Of a stretch of DNA of 64,000 bases, positions 54,643 to 64,000 are shown in pieces. The notes under the pieces are model-generated. The model made no database searches and was not told the origin of the DNA. It saw only the letters and a list, made by a program, of their open reading frames with translations. Each line of letters opens with the position of its first letter. Positions within the stretch are counted from its first letter, which is position 1. The stretch is from assembly GCA_002692965.1 (NCBI GenBank), contig NZNC01000013.1, forward strand, positions 62,001 through 126,000. Reading direction: 5' to 3'. Position numbers and translations under genes: made by a program. Origin of the DNA: Haliea sp. Lineage in GTDB: Bacteria > Pseudomonadota > Gammaproteobacteria > Pseudomonadales > Halieaceae.

Positions 54643-55620
54643 ATGACAGAAAGGATCAGGCAACAAGCGGAGGTTCCCGACGGGCTGGCGGGCGAGCGCC
54701 TTGACCAGGCGGCGGCGCAGCTGTTTCCCGACTATTCCCGCTCGCGCCTGCAGGACTGGATCCGCAAGGGGGAGCTGCGTTGCGACGGGCGGGCGGTGAA
54801 ACCCCGGGAGAAGGTCAATCAGGGCGCCCTGCTGGAGCTGGACGCGCTGTGCGAGGAGGCAGTGAACTGGGCCCCCCAGCCGATTTCCCTGGACATTCTC
54901 TACGAGGACGAACACCTGCTGGTGCTCAACAAGCCCGCGGGTCTTGTGGTGCATCCTGCGGCGGGCCATGCCGACGGCACCCTGGTCAATGCCCTGATCC
55001 ACCATGACCCGGCCTTTGCCCAGCTGCCCCGGGGGGGGATTGTGCACCGCCTGGACCGGGAGACCTCAGGGGTCATGGTGGCGGCCAAGAGTCTGCTCGG
55101 TCATCACTCCCTGGTCGACCAGCTGCACGCCCGCAGCGTCAAGCGCCAGTACTGCGCCGTCTGCATCGGCGCCCTCACTGGCGGCGGCACGGTGGAGGCG
55201 CCCATTGGTCGCCATCCCCGGCAGCGCAAGAAAATGGCCGTGGTGGAGCAGGGCGGCAAGCCGGCGGTAACCCACTACCGGATTGCCCGGCGCTTTGCCC
55301 ACCATACCCGGCTGGCGGTGAACCTGGAAACCGGCCGTACCCATCAGATTCGCGTGCACATGGCCTGGCGCCACTACCCGCTGGTCGGCGACCCGGTCTA
55401 CGGTGGCCGCCCCCGGATTCCGCCGGGTGCCTCGCCCCGACTGATAGAGGCGCTGCGCGGCTTTGCCCGGCAGGCCCTGCACGCGGAATCCCTGGGGCTT
55501 TTGCACCCGGCGACGGGCGAGCCCATGCAGTTCGACTGTCCGCTGCCGGCGGATATCGCGGCTTTGCTGCAGGTCCTGGAGGAAGAGGATGCCATTGACA
55601 CCGCCGTGCATCCTGCCTGA
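54643..55620 (+). CDS. rluD: 23S rRNA pseudouridine synthase RluD
   Basis: 325 residues. An S4 domain ([20 protein letters not shown]) precedes the catalytic domain with Asp138 in [16 protein letters not shown] and a second motif [12 protein letters not shown]. It modifies U1911, 1915 and 1917 of 23S rRNA in E. coli. Start is ATG 54643 with ACAGG upstream; an earlier in-frame start at 54583 is less likely. Divergent from bamD and overlapping pgeF. Confidence 0.95.
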   Translation: MTERIRQQAEVPDGLAGERLDQAAAQLFPDYSRSRLQDWIRKGELRCDGRAVKPREKVNQGALLELDALCEEAVNWAPQPISLDILYEDEHLLVLNKPAGLVVHPAAGHADGTLVNALIHHDPAFAQLPRGGIVHRLDRETSGVMVAAKSLLGHHSLVDQLHARSVKRQYCAVCIGALTGGGTVEAPIGRHPRQRKKMAVVEQGGKPAVTHYRIARRFAHHTRLAVNLETGRTHQIRVHMAWRHYPLVGDPVYGGRPRIPPGASPRLIEALRGFARQALHAESLGLLHPATGEPMQFDCPLPADIAALLQVLEEEDAIDTAVHPA

Positions 55621-56350
55621 CTGGCCGGCACCGGCCAATGTCCTGGCACTGGCGACGACGCGCCAAGGCGGTGTCAGTGCGTCGCCCTGGGACACGCTGA
55701 ATCTGGGCGATCATGTCGGCGATGAGCGCTCTGCTGTCGATCGGAACCGATCCGCTTTGGGGCAATTGCTGCCGCCCGGCAGCCGGATTCAGTGGTTGCG
55801 GCAGGTACACGGCAATGTGGTGGTGCGCGCCGCCGGAGACCGGTTGCCTCCGTCAGCGGATGCCAGCTGGAGTGATCAGCCGGGCATGGCCTGTGCCGTG
55901 CTGACAGCCGATTGCCTGCCGCTGTTGCTGTGCGACCGGGCGGGTACCGCCGTTGCCAGCGTGCACGCGGGCTGGCGCGGGCTGCTGGCGGGGGTGATCG
56001 AGCAGACCGTTGCGGCCATACCCGCAGCGCCCGCAAGCCTGCTCGCCTGGCTGGGCCCGGCTATCGGCCCGGCGGCTTTTGAGGTGGGCAGCGAAGTGCG
56101 TGAGGCCTTCTGCGCGGCACCGGGTTCCAATGCGCGCGAGCACGCCTGTTTTCGCGTCTCTGCCCTGGCGGCAGACCATTGGGTGGCGGATCTCTACGCG
56201 CTGGCCAGGCTGCGCCTCTACCGGCTCGGCATCCAGGCCATTTACGGCGGTGGGTATTGCCCCGTCCGCGATGCCCGTCGCTTCTACTCCTACCGTCGCG
56301 ACGGGCAAACCGGTCGCATGGCCAGCTTGATCCAGCTCAATCCCGCCTGA
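55589..56350 (+). CDS. pgeF: Purine nucleoside phosphorylase PgeF/YfiH family (laccase-domain)
   Basis: 253 residues. TTRQGGVSASPWDTLNLGDH, LRQVHGNVVV, LTADCLPLLLCD, SVHAGWRGLLAGV and GPAIGPAAFEVG are the family blocks, with the metal-binding His and Cys in VHGN, ADC and VHAGWRG. Relatives act as purine nucleoside phosphorylases or peptidoglycan editing factors. The ATG overlaps the end of rluD by 32 bp with GGAGGAAGAGG upstream. Order rluD-pgeF-clpB is as in E. coli. Confidence 0.94.
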   Translation: MPLTPPCILPDWPAPANVLALATTRQGGVSASPWDTLNLGDHVGDERSAVDRNRSALGQLLPPGSRIQWLRQVHGNVVVRAAGDRLPPSADASWSDQPGMACAVLTADCLPLLLCDRAGTAVASVHAGWRGLLAGVIEQTVAAIPAAPASLLAWLGPAIGPAAFEVGSEVREAFCAAPGSNAREHACFRVSALAADHWVADLYALARLRLYRLGIQAIYGGGYCPVRDARRFYSYRRDGQTGRMASLIQLNPA

Positions 56351-56377
56351 ATTCGCCCTCCTGTCAGCATGTCCCCA

Positions 56378-56406
56378 CTTGAAACAGGGGCATTGCTGCC
56401 CCATAA
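56378..56406 (+). promoter_or_regulatory. Near-consensus sigma-32 promoter of clpB
   Basis: CTTGAAA (56378-56384), 14 bases, CCCCATAA (56399-56406): a near-perfect match to the heat-shock promoter CTTGAAA-N13/14-CCCCATNT. It lies 62 bp before the clpB start. Confidence 0.9.
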
Positions 56407-56467
56407 CTGTTGCCAGTGAAACTGTTATTGCCGGCGCCGTGGCTGCCGGCCAGGGAGATTGCAAGCA

Positions 56468-59044
56468 ATGCGCATGGACAAATTGACCAACCCGCTGCAG
56501 AACGCGCTGGCGGATGCCCAGTCACTGGCATTGGGCAAGGACAACAACTTTATCGAACCGCTACACTTGCTGGCCGCCCTCCTGCAGCAGCAGGGCGGTA
56601 GCGCGCGGCCCCTTCTGCAAAAGGCGGGTGCCGCCTTGCCGGCGCTCACCGCCGGTGTCAGTGCCGCGATCGAGGCACTGCCGAAAGTCTCCGGCACCAG
56701 CGGCGATATCCACGTCTCCAACGACCTGGGACGGATACTCAACGTCAGCGACAAGCTGGCCCAGCAGCAGGGGGACGCCTACATTTCCAGTGAGCTGGTC
56801 TTGCTGGCCATGCTGGAGACCAAGGGTAGCGCAGGCGATCTGCTGAAGAAGCACGGTGTGACCGCACTGGCTCTGCAGGGTGCGATTGAACAGGTACGTG
56901 GAGGGGAGTCCGTGCAGAATCCGGAAGCCGAGGAATCCAGGCAGGCGCTGGACAAGTACACCATCGACCTGACAGCACGCGCCGAAGAGGGCAAGCTGGA
57001 CCCGGTTATCGGCCGCGACGATGAAATCCGCCGCACGATCCAGGTCCTGCAGCGGCGCACCAAGAACAATCCGGTGCTGATCGGCGAGCCCGGGGTGGGC
57101 AAGACCGCCATTATCGAGGGCCTGGCCCAGCGCATCGTCAACGGCGAGGTACCGGAGGGCCTCAAGGACAAGCGCGTGCTGTCCCTGGACATGGGCTCCC
57201 TGCTGGCCGGGGCCAAGTTCCGCGGCGACTTCGAGGAGCGCGTCAAGGCCGTGCTCAACGAACTCTCCAAGCAGGAGGGCCGCATCATCCTGTTTATCGA
57301 CGAGCTGCACACCATGGTTGGCGCCGGCAAGGCCGAGGGTTCCATGGATGCCGGCAACATGCTCAAGCCGGCCCTGGCCCGGGGCGAGCTGCACTGCGTG
57401 GGTGCCACCACCCTGGATGAATACCGCAAGTACATCGAGAAGGACGCGGCCCTGGAGCGCCGCTTCCAGAAGGTGCTGGTGGACGAGCCCAATGAGGAAG
57501 ACACCATCGCCATCCTGCGCGGCCTCAAGGAACGCTACGAGGTGCACCACGGTGTGGACATCACCGACAGCGCCATCATTGCCGCCGCCAAGCTGTCCAC
57601 CCGTTACATCACGGATCGCCAGCTGCCGGACAAGGCCATCGACCTGGTGGACGAGGCCGCCAGCCGCATTCGCATGGAAATCGACTCGAAGCCGGAATCC
57701 ATGGATCGCCTGGAACGCCGCCTGATCCAGTTGAAGATGGAGCGCGAGGCGGTCAAGAAGGATTCTGACGAGGGTGCGAAAAAGCAGCTGGAGTTGCTCA
57801 ACGAGCAGATCGAGAAGGTCGAGCGGGAGTACTCCGACCTGGAGGAGGTCTGGAAGGCGGAGAAGGCCTCCCTGCAGGGGGCGGCCCAGATCAAGAGCGA
57901 GCTGGAACAGGTCAAGCTGGACCTGGAGGCGGCGCGCCGTGCCGGCGACCTGACCCGCATGTCCGAGCTGCAGTACGGCAAGATGCCGGAGCTGGAAAAG
58001 CAGCTCGCCGCTGCCCAGGAGGCAGAGACCGCCGAGCGCACGCTGCTGCGCAACAAGGTCACCGATGAGGAGGTTGCGGAGGTGGTCTCGCGCTGGACCG
58101 GCATTCCCGTGGCCAAGATGCTCGAGGGCGATCGCGACAAACTCCTGCGCATGGAAGACAGCCTGCATGCGCGGGTCGTGGGCCAGGACGAGGCGGTCAG
58201 GGCGGTCTCGGATGCCGTGCGCCGCAGCCGGGCCGGCCTCTCCGACCCCAACCGGCCCAATGGCTCCTTCCTTTTCCTCGGCCCCACCGGGGTGGGCAAG
58301 ACCGAGCTGTGCAAGGCCCTGGCCGAATTCCTCTTCGACAGCGAGCAGGCCATGGTGCGGGTGGACATGTCCGAGTTCATGGAGAAGCACTCGGTGGCGC
58401 GTCTGATCGGGGCGCCTCCTGGCTATGTCGGCTACGAGGAAGGCGGCTACCTGACCGAGGCGGTTCGCCGCCGGCCCTATTCGCTGCTCCTGCTGGACGA
58501 GGTGGAGAAGGCCCACCCCGATGTGTTCAATATCCTGCTGCAGGTGCTCGAGGACGGCCGTTTGACCGATGGCCAGGGTCGCACGGTGGATTTCCGCAAC
58601 ACGGTGATCGTGATGACCTCCAACCTGGGCTCCGACGTGATCCAGGAAATGGCCGGTGAGGAGAACTACAGTGCCATGAAGTCGGCGGTGATGGGTATTG
58701 TTGGCAAGCACTTCCGTCCCGAGTTCATCAACCGCATCGACGAAACGGTGGTCTTCCATCCGCTGGCGGCAGGGCAGATCCGCGGCATTGCCGAGATCCA
58801 GCTGCAGTCACTCAAGAAGCGGCTGGCCGAGCGCGATCTGCAGATCGAGATTAGCGATGCCTTCATGGAGCGCCTGGCCGAAGTCGGCTATGACCCGGTT
58901 TACGGCGCGCGACCCCTGAAGCGAGCCATCCAGCAGGAGCTTGAGAACCCCCTGGCTCAACGGATCCTGTCGGGTGAGTTTGTCGCCGGCGATACGATTA
59001 CCGTGGATGTGGCGGGGGAGGAAACGGCCTTCGGGAAGCGGTGA
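56468..59044 (+). CDS. clpB: ATP-dependent disaggregase ClpB
   Basis: 858 residues, full length. The N-terminal Clp repeat domain starts [18 protein letters not shown], the first Walker A is GEPGVGKT at 206-213, the middle coiled coil is about residues 405-525, and the second Walker A is GPTGVGKT at 605-612. It rescues aggregated proteins with DnaK. The start ATG 56468 mirrors the E. coli N-terminus MRLDRLTN; GGGAGA lies upstream. Its heat-shock promoter is listed separately. Confidence 0.98.
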   Translation: MRMDKLTNPLQNALADAQSLALGKDNNFIEPLHLLAALLQQQGGSARPLLQKAGAALPALTAGVSAAIEALPKVSGTSGDIHVSNDLGRILNVSDKLAQQQGDAYISSELVLLAMLETKGSAGDLLKKHGVTALALQGAIEQVRGGESVQNPEAEESRQALDKYTIDLTARAEEGKLDPVIGRDDEIRRTIQVLQRRTKNNPVLIGEPGVGKTAIIEGLAQRIVNGEVPEGLKDKRVLSLDMGSLLAGAKFRGDFEERVKAVLNELSKQEGRIILFIDELHTMVGAGKAEGSMDAGNMLKPALARGELHCVGATTLDEYRKYIEKDAALERRFQKVLVDEPNEEDTIAILRGLKERYEVHHGVDITDSAIIAAAKLSTRYITDRQLPDKAIDLVDEAASRIRMEIDSKPESMDRLERRLIQLKMEREAVKKDSDEGAKKQLELLNEQIEKVEREYSDLEEVWKAEKASLQGAAQIKSELEQVKLDLEAARRAGDLTRMSELQYGKMPELEKQLAAAQEAETAERTLLRNKVTDEEVAEVVSRWTGIPVAKMLEGDRDKLLRMEDSLHARVVGQDEAVRAVSDAVRRSRAGLSDPNRPNGSFLFLGPTGVGKTELCKALAEFLFDSEQAMVRVDMSEFMEKHSVARLIGAPPGYVGYEEGGYLTEAVRRRPYSLLLLDEVEKAHPDVFNILLQVLEDGRLTDGQGRTVDFRNTVIVMTSNLGSDVIQEMAGEENYSAMKSAVMGIVGKHFRPEFINRIDETVVFHPLAAGQIRGIAEIQLQSLKKRLAERDLQIEISDAFMERLAEVGYDPVYGARPLKRAIQQELENPLAQRILSGEFVAGDTITVDVAGEETAFGKR

Positions 59045-59111
59045 GGCAGGACAGGAAGAGCGTCGTGCCTGAAAACTGGAGGAGGCAGTGGCGGCTCAAG
59101 TGGCCGTCGCC

Positions 59112-59582
59112 CTACTCACAATGGCGGCTAATCTGTGCCTCTGCCTCCTCCATCAGGCGAATACGCTGCTCCTCATCGATCAGCTCCATGTCCCCCTGGT
59201 CGTTGCGAATCTGCAACCTCGGATAGCTTTGCAGCATTTCCAGGTTTTCCCGTGCCCGGGCGCAGATTTCACTGCTCTTGAAGCTCTGCGACTCGGGTCT
59301 GCTGCTCACCGGCTGGAATTCGTTCCCCACCCGCGGAGTCACTTCCGGGGGAACCGCACCCTCTTCCGCAGGCACGACTCTCTTCAGGCTGCTGCGCGAG
59401 GAGATAACCTCATAGTCAATGCCGGCAGGTGGAGGGCGGTCACTGTAGACCGGGTTGCCACGGTCATCCAGCCAGCGGTAAAGGCTCTCCTCGCCGATCG
59501 CCGGGACGGCGCCGATCAGGATGGCCGCCATCAGCCATGGACCTGCCTGCCGCAGCAACTGTCGTAAAGCGGTATCACGCAT
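59112..59582 (-). CDS. DUF4124-domain exported protein
   Basis: 156 residues. A signal peptide (WLMAAILIGAVPAIG) is followed at once by ESLYRWLDDRGNPVYSDRPP, the DUF4124 signature, and then a polar helical part (CARARENLEMLQSY through LMEEAEAQISRHC). Two cysteines could pair. Function unknown; such proteins are common in gammaproteobacteria. It is convergent with clpB. The start is taken at ATG 59582 with AAGGGG upstream. Confidence 0.85.
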   Translation of the reverse strand: MRDTALRQLLRQAGPWLMAAILIGAVPAIGEESLYRWLDDRGNPVYSDRPPPAGIDYEVISSRSSLKRVVPAEEGAVPPEVTPRVGNEFQPVSSRPESQSFKSSEICARARENLEMLQSYPRLQIRNDQGDMELIDEEQRIRLMEEAEAQISRHCE

Positions 59583-59660
59583 GATCAAAGCCCCTTTCCC
59601 GGCCACTCCGGTAAAGTACCCCAACGGGCCTTACCGGTGCAATTACTGTCTGCCCGCCGG

Positions 59661-59689
59661 TTGACACAGTTTCCTCGTGGCCAAATAAT
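59661..59689 (+). promoter_or_regulatory. Strong sigma-70 promoter, probably for ilvIH
   Basis: A perfect TTGACA (59661-59666), 17 bases, then AATAAT (59684-59689). The predicted start is near 59696, which would give ilvIH a leader of about 360 bases. The 477-bp gap between the DUF4124 gene and ilvI (59583-60059) holds this promoter, a small candidate leader peptide and several pairing segments, and no convincing larger gene. Confidence 0.75.
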
Positions 59690-59853
59690 AAGCAGGTCTC
59701 ATCAGTGGTAACGACTACCGCCGGGTACCCCCGGTCTCTGGTCCACTGCGGCGTTGTCATGATTCGTCGCAGCTGTTGATGGGTCCCGTAGCCAGCCCGG
59801 GCCGTATTGGCGGGGTTGGGGGCCAGACACTGCGCTACCTCGCAGGGCGACCG

Positions 59854-59889
59854 ATGCACGGGTTCGTGATCGTTTTCCTCAGCGGATAG
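59854..59889 (+). CDS. Candidate leader peptide [11 protein letters not shown] before ilvI
   Basis: An 11-codon reading frame with a Shine-Dalgarno AGGG six bases before the ATG and a run FVIVFL, so four of its eleven residues are Val, Ile or Leu, the end products of this pathway. It stops at TAG (59887-59889) right at the foot of a hairpin. Leader peptides of this type control ilv operons by attenuation in enteric bacteria. This one is a prediction from the DNA only. Confidence 0.4.
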   Translation: MHGFVIVFLSG

Positions 59890-59890
59890 C

Positions 59891-60039
59891 CTCACCGGGA
59901 TGTCCGGTGGGTGGTTGCGAGCAGTGCACTGCGCCTGTAAGGGGGTGGCGTCGCCAGCCGGCACCGGTTCCAGGTGCTCCAGCAGCAACGTCCACACAGA
60001 CATCCGAAACCGCACGGGCGAGGGTATCGCGCCGGTGCC
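59891..60039 (+). promoter_or_regulatory. Alternative-pairing leader segments before ilvI
   Basis: Segment 1 CTCACCGG (59891-59898) pairs with segment 2 CCGGTGGG (59904-59911); segment 2 can also pair with segment 3 GGCACCGG (59960-59967), and segment 3 pairs over 8 bp with segment 4 CCGGTGCC (60032-60039), which lies 8 bases before the ilvI ribosome site GGGAGA. There is no T tract, so it would have to work on translation or through Rho. A GCAGTGCACTGC palindrome lies between (59921-59932). Confidence 0.35.
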
Positions 60040-60059
60040 TGTTGATCGGGAGAACGACC

Positions 60060-61805
60060 GTGGAGTTGTTATCGGGGGGCGAGATGATCGCCCGGGCCCT
60101 CGAGGACGAGGGCGTTGAGTACATTTTCGGCTACCCGGGTGGAGCCGTACTGCACATCTACGATGCGCTGTTCAAGAACTGCCAGGTGCCCCACGTGCTG
60201 GTGCGTCATGAGCAGGCGGCCACCCACGCGGCGGACGGCTATGCGCGCGCAACTGGCAAGCCGGGCGTGGTACTGGTGACCTCCGGCCCGGGCGCCACCA
60301 ATGCCGTAACAGGTATCGCCACCGCCTACATGGACTCGATTCCGATGGTCGTGTTTTCCGGCCAGGTGGCTTCGCACCTGATCGGTGAGGACGCCTTCCA
60401 GGAAACCGACATGGTCGGCATTTCGCGGCCCATCGTGAAGCACAGCTTCATGGTTCGCCGGACCGAGGATCTGCCGGCTACCATCAAGAAGGCTTTCCAT
60501 ATCGCGACAACCGGGCGCCCCGGTCCGGTGGTGATCGATATTCCCAAGGACATCACCCGCCCGGATGCCAAGTTTGAATACGAGTATCCGGACTCGGTCA
60601 AAATACGGTCCTATTCACCCGCCCAGCGCGGTCATACTGGGCAGATCCGCAAGGCAGTCAAGTTGCTGTTAAGTGCCAAGCGCCCGGTCATCTACAGTGG
60701 CGGCGGTGTCATCCAGGGCGAGGCCAGCGAGCTGCTGACGGCGCTGGCGCGCAAGCTGAATTTCCCGGTGACCAATACTCTCATGGGCCTGGGCGCGTAT
60801 CCGGGCTCTGATCGCCAGTTCCTCGGCATGCTTGGCATGCACGGCTTCTATGAAGCCAACATGGCTATGCATCACAGTGACGTGATCCTGGCCGTGGGCG
60901 CGCGTTTCGATGACCGGGTCACCAACACGGTCTCCAAGTTCTGTCCCGGTGCCAAGATCATCCATATCGATATCGACCCGACCTCCATATCCAAGACGGT
61001 AGCGGCGGATATTCCTATCGTTGGCCCGGTGCAGTCGGTGCTGCAGGATCTGATTGACGGCATTGACCTGCTCCGGGAGAAAGAGCCGTCCTTGCCAGAC
61101 AGCGGCGCGCTGGCGCGCTGGTGGAAGCAGATCGACGAGTGGCGCGAGAAACACGGACTGTGGCACGGCCGCCGGTATGGCGAGAGTGATCGCATCATGC
61201 CCCAGCAGGTCATCGAAAGCCTGTACCGGGTGACACGCGGTGATGCCTACGTTACCTCGGATGTCGGCCAGCATCAGATGTTTGCCGCCCAGTACTACAA
61301 GTTCGACCAGCCGCGACGCTGGATCAATTCCGGCGGTCTGGGCACCATGGGTTTTGGTCTGCCGGCGGCGATTGGTGCCAAGCTGGCCTTCCCGGACAAG
61401 CACGTCGCCTGTGTCACTGGCGAGGGCAGTATCCAGATGAATATCCAGGAGCTGTCCACCTGCACCCAGTACAACACGCCGGTGAAGATCATCAACCTCC
61501 GCAACAACTACCTGGGGATGGTCAAGCAGTGGCAGGACATGCAGTACGAAGGGCGTTACGCCATGAGTACCTACGAGGATTCGTTGCCCGACTTCGTCAA
61601 GCTGGTGGAGGCCTACGGCCACGTGGGCATGCAGATCACCCGACTGGACGAGCTGGATGCGCGGATGGAGGAAGCCTTCGCCATGGAGGATCGTCTCGTT
61701 TTCCTCGACATCTTCATTGACCCCATGGAGCACGTGTATCCCATGCACATCGCTCCCAACGGCGCGATGAAGGACATGTGGCTGAGCAAGAACGAGAGGA
61801 CCTGA
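60060..61805 (+). CDS. ilvI: Acetolactate synthase large subunit
   Basis: 581 residues. [20 protein letters not shown] opens the protein, followed by [15 protein letters not shown], the ThDP Glu in [17 protein letters not shown], and the ThDP-Mg motif [15 protein letters not shown] with [11 protein letters not shown]. It joins pyruvate with pyruvate or 2-oxobutyrate in branched-chain amino acid synthesis. Start GTG 60060 with GGGAGA upstream is preferred because it gives the E. coli IlvI-like N-terminus. ilvH follows after 3 bp. Confidence 0.96.
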   Translation: MELLSGGEMIARALEDEGVEYIFGYPGGAVLHIYDALFKNCQVPHVLVRHEQAATHAADGYARATGKPGVVLVTSGPGATNAVTGIATAYMDSIPMVVFSGQVASHLIGEDAFQETDMVGISRPIVKHSFMVRRTEDLPATIKKAFHIATTGRPGPVVIDIPKDITRPDAKFEYEYPDSVKIRSYSPAQRGHTGQIRKAVKLLLSAKRPVIYSGGGVIQGEASELLTALARKLNFPVTNTLMGLGAYPGSDRQFLGMLGMHGFYEANMAMHHSDVILAVGARFDDRVTNTVSKFCPGAKIIHIDIDPTSISKTVAADIPIVGPVQSVLQDLIDGIDLLREKEPSLPDSGALARWWKQIDEWREKHGLWHGRRYGESDRIMPQQVIESLYRVTRGDAYVTSDVGQHQMFAAQYYKFDQPRRWINSGGLGTMGFGLPAAIGAKLAFPDKHVACVTGEGSIQMNIQELSTCTQYNTPVKIINLRNNYLGMVKQWQDMQYEGRYAMSTYEDSLPDFVKLVEAYGHVGMQITRLDELDARMEEAFAMEDRLVFLDIFIDPMEHVYPMHIAPNGAMKDMWLSKNERT

Positions 61806-61808
61806 GGC

Positions 61809-62303
61809 ATGCGACGTATCATTTCCATCCTGCTGGAAAACGAGCCCGGCGCGCTGTCCCGGGTGGTTGGCCTGTTCGCCCAGCGCGGCTATAACATCGA
61901 GACGCTCAACGTGGCGCCTACCGAGGATGCCACACTGTCCCGACTGACCCTCACCACCATTGGTGATGACCGGGTCATGGAGCAGATCACCAAGCAGCTG
62001 AACAAGCTGGTGGATGTGGTCAAGCTCGTGGATCTGACCGAGGGCGCCCACATTGAGCGCGACCTGATGTTGATCAAGGTGCGCGCGGTGGGCGGCAGTC
62101 AACGCGATGAGATCAAGCGCAGTACGGACATCTTTCGTGGCCAGATCGTGGATGTCGGCCCCAATACTTACACCATTCAGCTGGTGGGAACGGGGGAGAA
62201 ACTGGATGCCTTTGTGGCGGCCATGGCGGACGCGGAAATTCTCGAGGTGGTGCGTTCCGGTGTTGCCGGCATATCACGCGGGGAAAAAATTCTGCGGCTG
62301 TAG
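61809..62303 (+). CDS. ilvH: Acetolactate synthase small regulatory subunit
   Basis: 164 residues, normal. RRIISILLENEPGALSRVVG and RGYNIETLNVAPTED form the ACT domain that binds valine for feedback inhibition; the C-terminal domain (RDEIKRSTDIFRGQIVDVG) completes it. It pairs with IlvI. GAGG lies before the ATG. The operon ends at a strong terminator shared with ilvC. Confidence 0.98.
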   Translation: MRRIISILLENEPGALSRVVGLFAQRGYNIETLNVAPTEDATLSRLTLTTIGDDRVMEQITKQLNKLVDVVKLVDLTEGAHIERDLMLIKVRAVGGSQRDEIKRSTDIFRGQIVDVGPNTYTIQLVGTGEKLDAFVAAMADAEILEVVRSGVAGISRGEKILRL

Positions 62304-62324
62304 CTCAACAGGTGTGAGCCGACA

Positions 62325-62351
62325 AAAAAGGGGCCCGAGGGGCCCCTTTTT
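62325..62351. terminator. Bidirectional rho-independent terminator between ilvH and ilvC
   Basis: A 12-bp stem AAAAAGGGGCCC/GGGCCCCTTTTT with loop GAG has A runs on the left and T runs on the right, so it can end both the ilvIH and the convergent ilvC transcripts. Confidence 0.93.
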
Positions 62352-62371
62352 CATGCTGGGAGTCGCGTCAC

Positions 62372-63844
62372 TCAGACGATGCTTTTCATCGCCGTCATGT
62401 AGCCGCGCAGACGCTTGCCCACGGTTTCCACCGGGTGCGAGCGGATCTTCTCGTTGACTGCGATCAGTTCGCGGTTGTCCACCCCGTTGTCAGCGCCGAT
62501 ACCCTTGCCGATCACATCGGTGTCGATGTTGGCCATGAAATCCGCCAGCAGCGGACGGCAGGCGTGATCGAAGAGGTAGCAACCGTACTCGGCGGTGTCC
62601 GAGATCACCACGTTCATTTCGTAGAGCTTGCGCCGGGCAATGGTGTTGGCGATCAGCGGCGTTTCGTGCAGCGACTCGTAGTAAGCCGACTCGGCGATGA
62701 TGCCGGAGGCCACCATGGTCTCAAAGGCCAGTTCCACCCCGGCCTTGACCATGGCCACCATCAGGATGCCGTGATCGTAGAACTCCTGCTCGCTGATTTC
62801 AGCATCGGTGCTGGGCGTCTTCTCGAAGGCAGTCTCCGCGGTGGCCGCGCGCCATTTCAGCAGGTTGGCGTCGTCGTTGGCCCAATCTTCCATCATGGTC
62901 CGGGAGAAGTGCCCGGTCATGATGTCGTCCTGGTGCTTCTCGTAGAGCGGACGCATGATGACCTTCAGCTCTTCCGCCAGGTAGTAGGCGCGCAGTTTCG
63001 CCGGGTTGGACAGGCGGTCCATCATGTTGGTGATACCGCCGTGCTTCAGGCCTTCGGTCACGGTTTCCCAGCCATACTGGATCAGCTTGGATGCGTAGCC
63101 GGGCTCAATGCCTTTCTCGATCATCTTGTCGAAGCAGAGAATGGAGCCGGTCTGCAGCATGCCGCAGAGGATGGTCTGCTCGCCCATCAGGTCGGACTTC
63201 ACTTCGGCGACAAAGGAAGATTCCAGTACGCCCGCGCGATGGCCGCCGGTGCCGGCCGCATAGGCCTTGGCCAGCTCCAGGCCTTCACCCTGGGGATCGT
63301 TTTCCACATGGACCGCGATCAGGGTCGGAACACCAAAGCCACGCTTGTATTCCTCGCGCACTTCGGTGCCCGGGCACTTGGGTGCCACCATGATGACGGT
63401 GATGTCGTCGCGGATCTGCATGCCTTCTTCCACGATATTGAAGCCGTGGGAGTAGGAGAGGCAGCTGCCCTGTTTCATCAGCGGCATGACTTCACTGACC
63501 ACGGCGCTGTGTTGTTTGTCGGGGGTCAGGTTGAGCACCATGTCCGCCGAGGGGATCAGCTCCTGATAGGTGCCGACGGTGAAACCGTTCTCGGTGGCGT
63601 TTTTCCAGGACTGGCGCTTCTCGCTGATGGCGCTTTCGCGCAGGGCATAGGAGACGTCGAGGCCACTGTCGCGCAGGTTCAGGCCCTGGTTGAGGCCCTG
63701 GGCGCCACAGCCAATGATAACCAGCTTCTTGCCGCGCAGTTTTTCCACGCCATCGGCGAATTCGGACAGGTCCATGAAGCGGCATTTGCCCAGTTGCTGC
63801 AGCTGTTCGCGCAGCGACAGGGTGTTGAAATAGTTCTGACCCAT
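62372..63844 (-). CDS. ilvC: Ketol-acid reductoisomerase, long (class II) form
   Basis: 490 residues, the long enteric-type enzyme with a duplicated C-terminal knotted domain, unlike the short 330-residue form of most bacteria. The NADPH site is [20 protein letters not shown] with basic residues after it ([12 protein letters not shown]). Active-site acidic residues lie in the MGEQTILCG and later helices. It makes dihydroxy-isovalerate or its methyl homologue. Start ATG 63844 has AGGAGGAAAAC upstream. Divergent from ilvY, which is expected to activate it. Confidence 0.97.
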   Translation of the reverse strand: MGQNYFNTLSLREQLQQLGKCRFMDLSEFADGVEKLRGKKLVIIGCGAQGLNQGLNLRDSGLDVSYALRESAISEKRQSWKNATENGFTVGTYQELIPSADMVLNLTPDKQHSAVVSEVMPLMKQGSCLSYSHGFNIVEEGMQIRDDITVIMVAPKCPGTEVREEYKRGFGVPTLIAVHVENDPQGEGLELAKAYAAGTGGHRAGVLESSFVAEVKSDLMGEQTILCGMLQTGSILCFDKMIEKGIEPGYASKLIQYGWETVTEGLKHGGITNMMDRLSNPAKLRAYYLAEELKVIMRPLYEKHQDDIMTGHFSRTMMEDWANDDANLLKWRAATAETAFEKTPSTDAEISEQEFYDHGILMVAMVKAGVELAFETMVASGIIAESAYYESLHETPLIANTIARRKLYEMNVVISDTAEYGCYLFDHACRPLLADFMANIDTDVIGKGIGADNGVDNRELIAVNEKIRSHPVETVGKRLRGYMTAMKSIV

Positions 63845-63879
63845 GATGTTTTCCTCCTGGGGGATGGTTGGACGGCAGC

Positions 63880-63936
63880 ACATTACGCCTTTTCAGGAGT
63901 TGCGTAAAACGCTAAATTTGTGAAATAGAATTGCGT
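63880..63936. promoter_or_regulatory. ilvC-ilvY divergent control region
   Basis: On the minus strand TTTACG (63908-63903), 17 bases, TAATGT (63885-63880) forms an ilvC promoter with an imperfect -35, as usual for LysR-activated genes. Two direct copies of TTGCGT (63900-63905 and 63931-63936) are 31 bases apart (three helix turns), and GCGT-AAA-ACGC (63902-63912) is an inverted repeat over the -35. These are candidate IlvY sites. Confidence 0.5.
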
Positions 63937-63950
63937 TAGGAGCAAATGTT

Positions 63951-64000
63951 ATGGAAATGCGGTCCCTGCAGGTGTTCCTTTCGGTGGCGGATACCCTGAA
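63951..64000 (+). CDS. ilvY: LysR-type regulator IlvY (5' end only)
   Basis: The first 16 codons, MEMRSLQVFLSVADTL, are present and run off the window. They match the start of the LysR helix-turn-helix domain. Divergence from ilvC is the standard IlvY position. TAGGAG lies upstream of the ATG. IlvY activates ilvC when acetolactate or acetohydroxybutyrate is bound. Confidence 0.85.
   Translation, partial: MEMRSLQVFLSVADTL

Noticed and set aside
56561..58759. 732-codon minus-strand frame opposite clpB
   Set aside because: Shadow frame; ClpB motifs are complete on the plus strand.
59705..59779. 24-codon frame starting GTG GTA with several Val codons as ilv leader peptide
   Set aside because: No ribosome site would be on the transcript, since the predicted start is only about 9 bases upstream; the 11-codon frame at 59854 is better.
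59575..60015. 146-codon minus-strand frame in the ilvI leader region
   Set aside because: No ribosome site, no recognisable domain, low-complexity mixture of residues, and it overlaps the strong plus-strand promoter and the DUF4124 start.
62435..63907. 490-codon plus-strand frame opposite ilvC
   Set aside because: Shadow frame of IlvC, with no ribosome site and crossing the ilvC promoter.

Overview
The window looks like chromosomal DNA of a high-GC (roughly 60-65%) marine-type gammaproteobacterium, probably near the Halieaceae/Cellvibrionales or Pseudomonas side of the class. The evidence is the gene order (ribF-ileS-lspA-fkpB-ispH followed by a fimT-pilVWX-pilY1-pilE minor pilin cluster and pilSR; bamD/rluD-pgeF-clpB; fxsA-groES-groEL; ilvIH facing ilvC/ilvY) and a long E. 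coli-type IlvC. Genus cannot be fixed from sequence alone. No rRNA, tRNA, CRISPR array, insertion sequence or prophage was seen.

Layout. (1) 1-7906: a tightly overlapping type II secretion operon, gspF(partial)-G-H-I-J-K-L-M-N/C-D, in the order of the Xanthomonas xps operon, ending in a lipidated secretin. (2) 7914-26829: a mosaic accessory region with four sulfotransferase-like genes, three glycosyltransferase genes (one a GT2-GT4 fusion), a SAM methyltransferase, three phytanoyl-CoA-dioxygenase-like oxygenases, an OafA-type acyltransferase, an AmpG-like permease, a probably very highly expressed exported protein of unknown function with a parvulin behind it, a small lipoprotein, and two toxin-antitoxin modules (MntA-HepT and PIN-Phd). 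It reads as a locus that builds and sulfates, methylates, acylates and perhaps hydroxylates a surface glycan or glycoprotein, next to the secretion system. (3) 26963-29713: fxsA and groES-groEL, with a CIRCE operator and sigma-32-like promoters. (4) 29792-43492: core metabolism and envelope genes: PuuD-like membrane protein, a membrane coiled-coil protein, fumA-type fumarase, sbcB, pyrB-nudF-murJ, ribF-ileS-lspA-fkpB-ispH. (5) 43571-51940: type IV pilus minor pilins and PilY1, then pilR/pilS on the other strand. (6) 52034-59582: nadE, bamD, rluD, pgeF, clpB with a near-consensus sigma-32 promoter, and a DUF4124 protein. (7) 59583-64000: ilvIH with a long leader, a shared bidirectional terminator, ilvC, and the start of divergent ilvY.

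Most interesting signals: the sulfated-glycan locus with its candidate abundant substrate; a sulfotransferase ending in a repeated KDAxI coiled coil; an 11-bp hairpin that holds the Shine-Dalgarno of the minor-pilin operon in its loop and its start codon in its stem; a possible leader peptide ([11 protein letters not shown]) plus alternative pairing segments before ilvI; a PIN-Phd module whose promoter region is a double palindrome and may give a leaderless toxin mRNA; combined CIRCE and sigma-32 control of groESL; and a PilY1 that lacks the usual large N-terminal domain.
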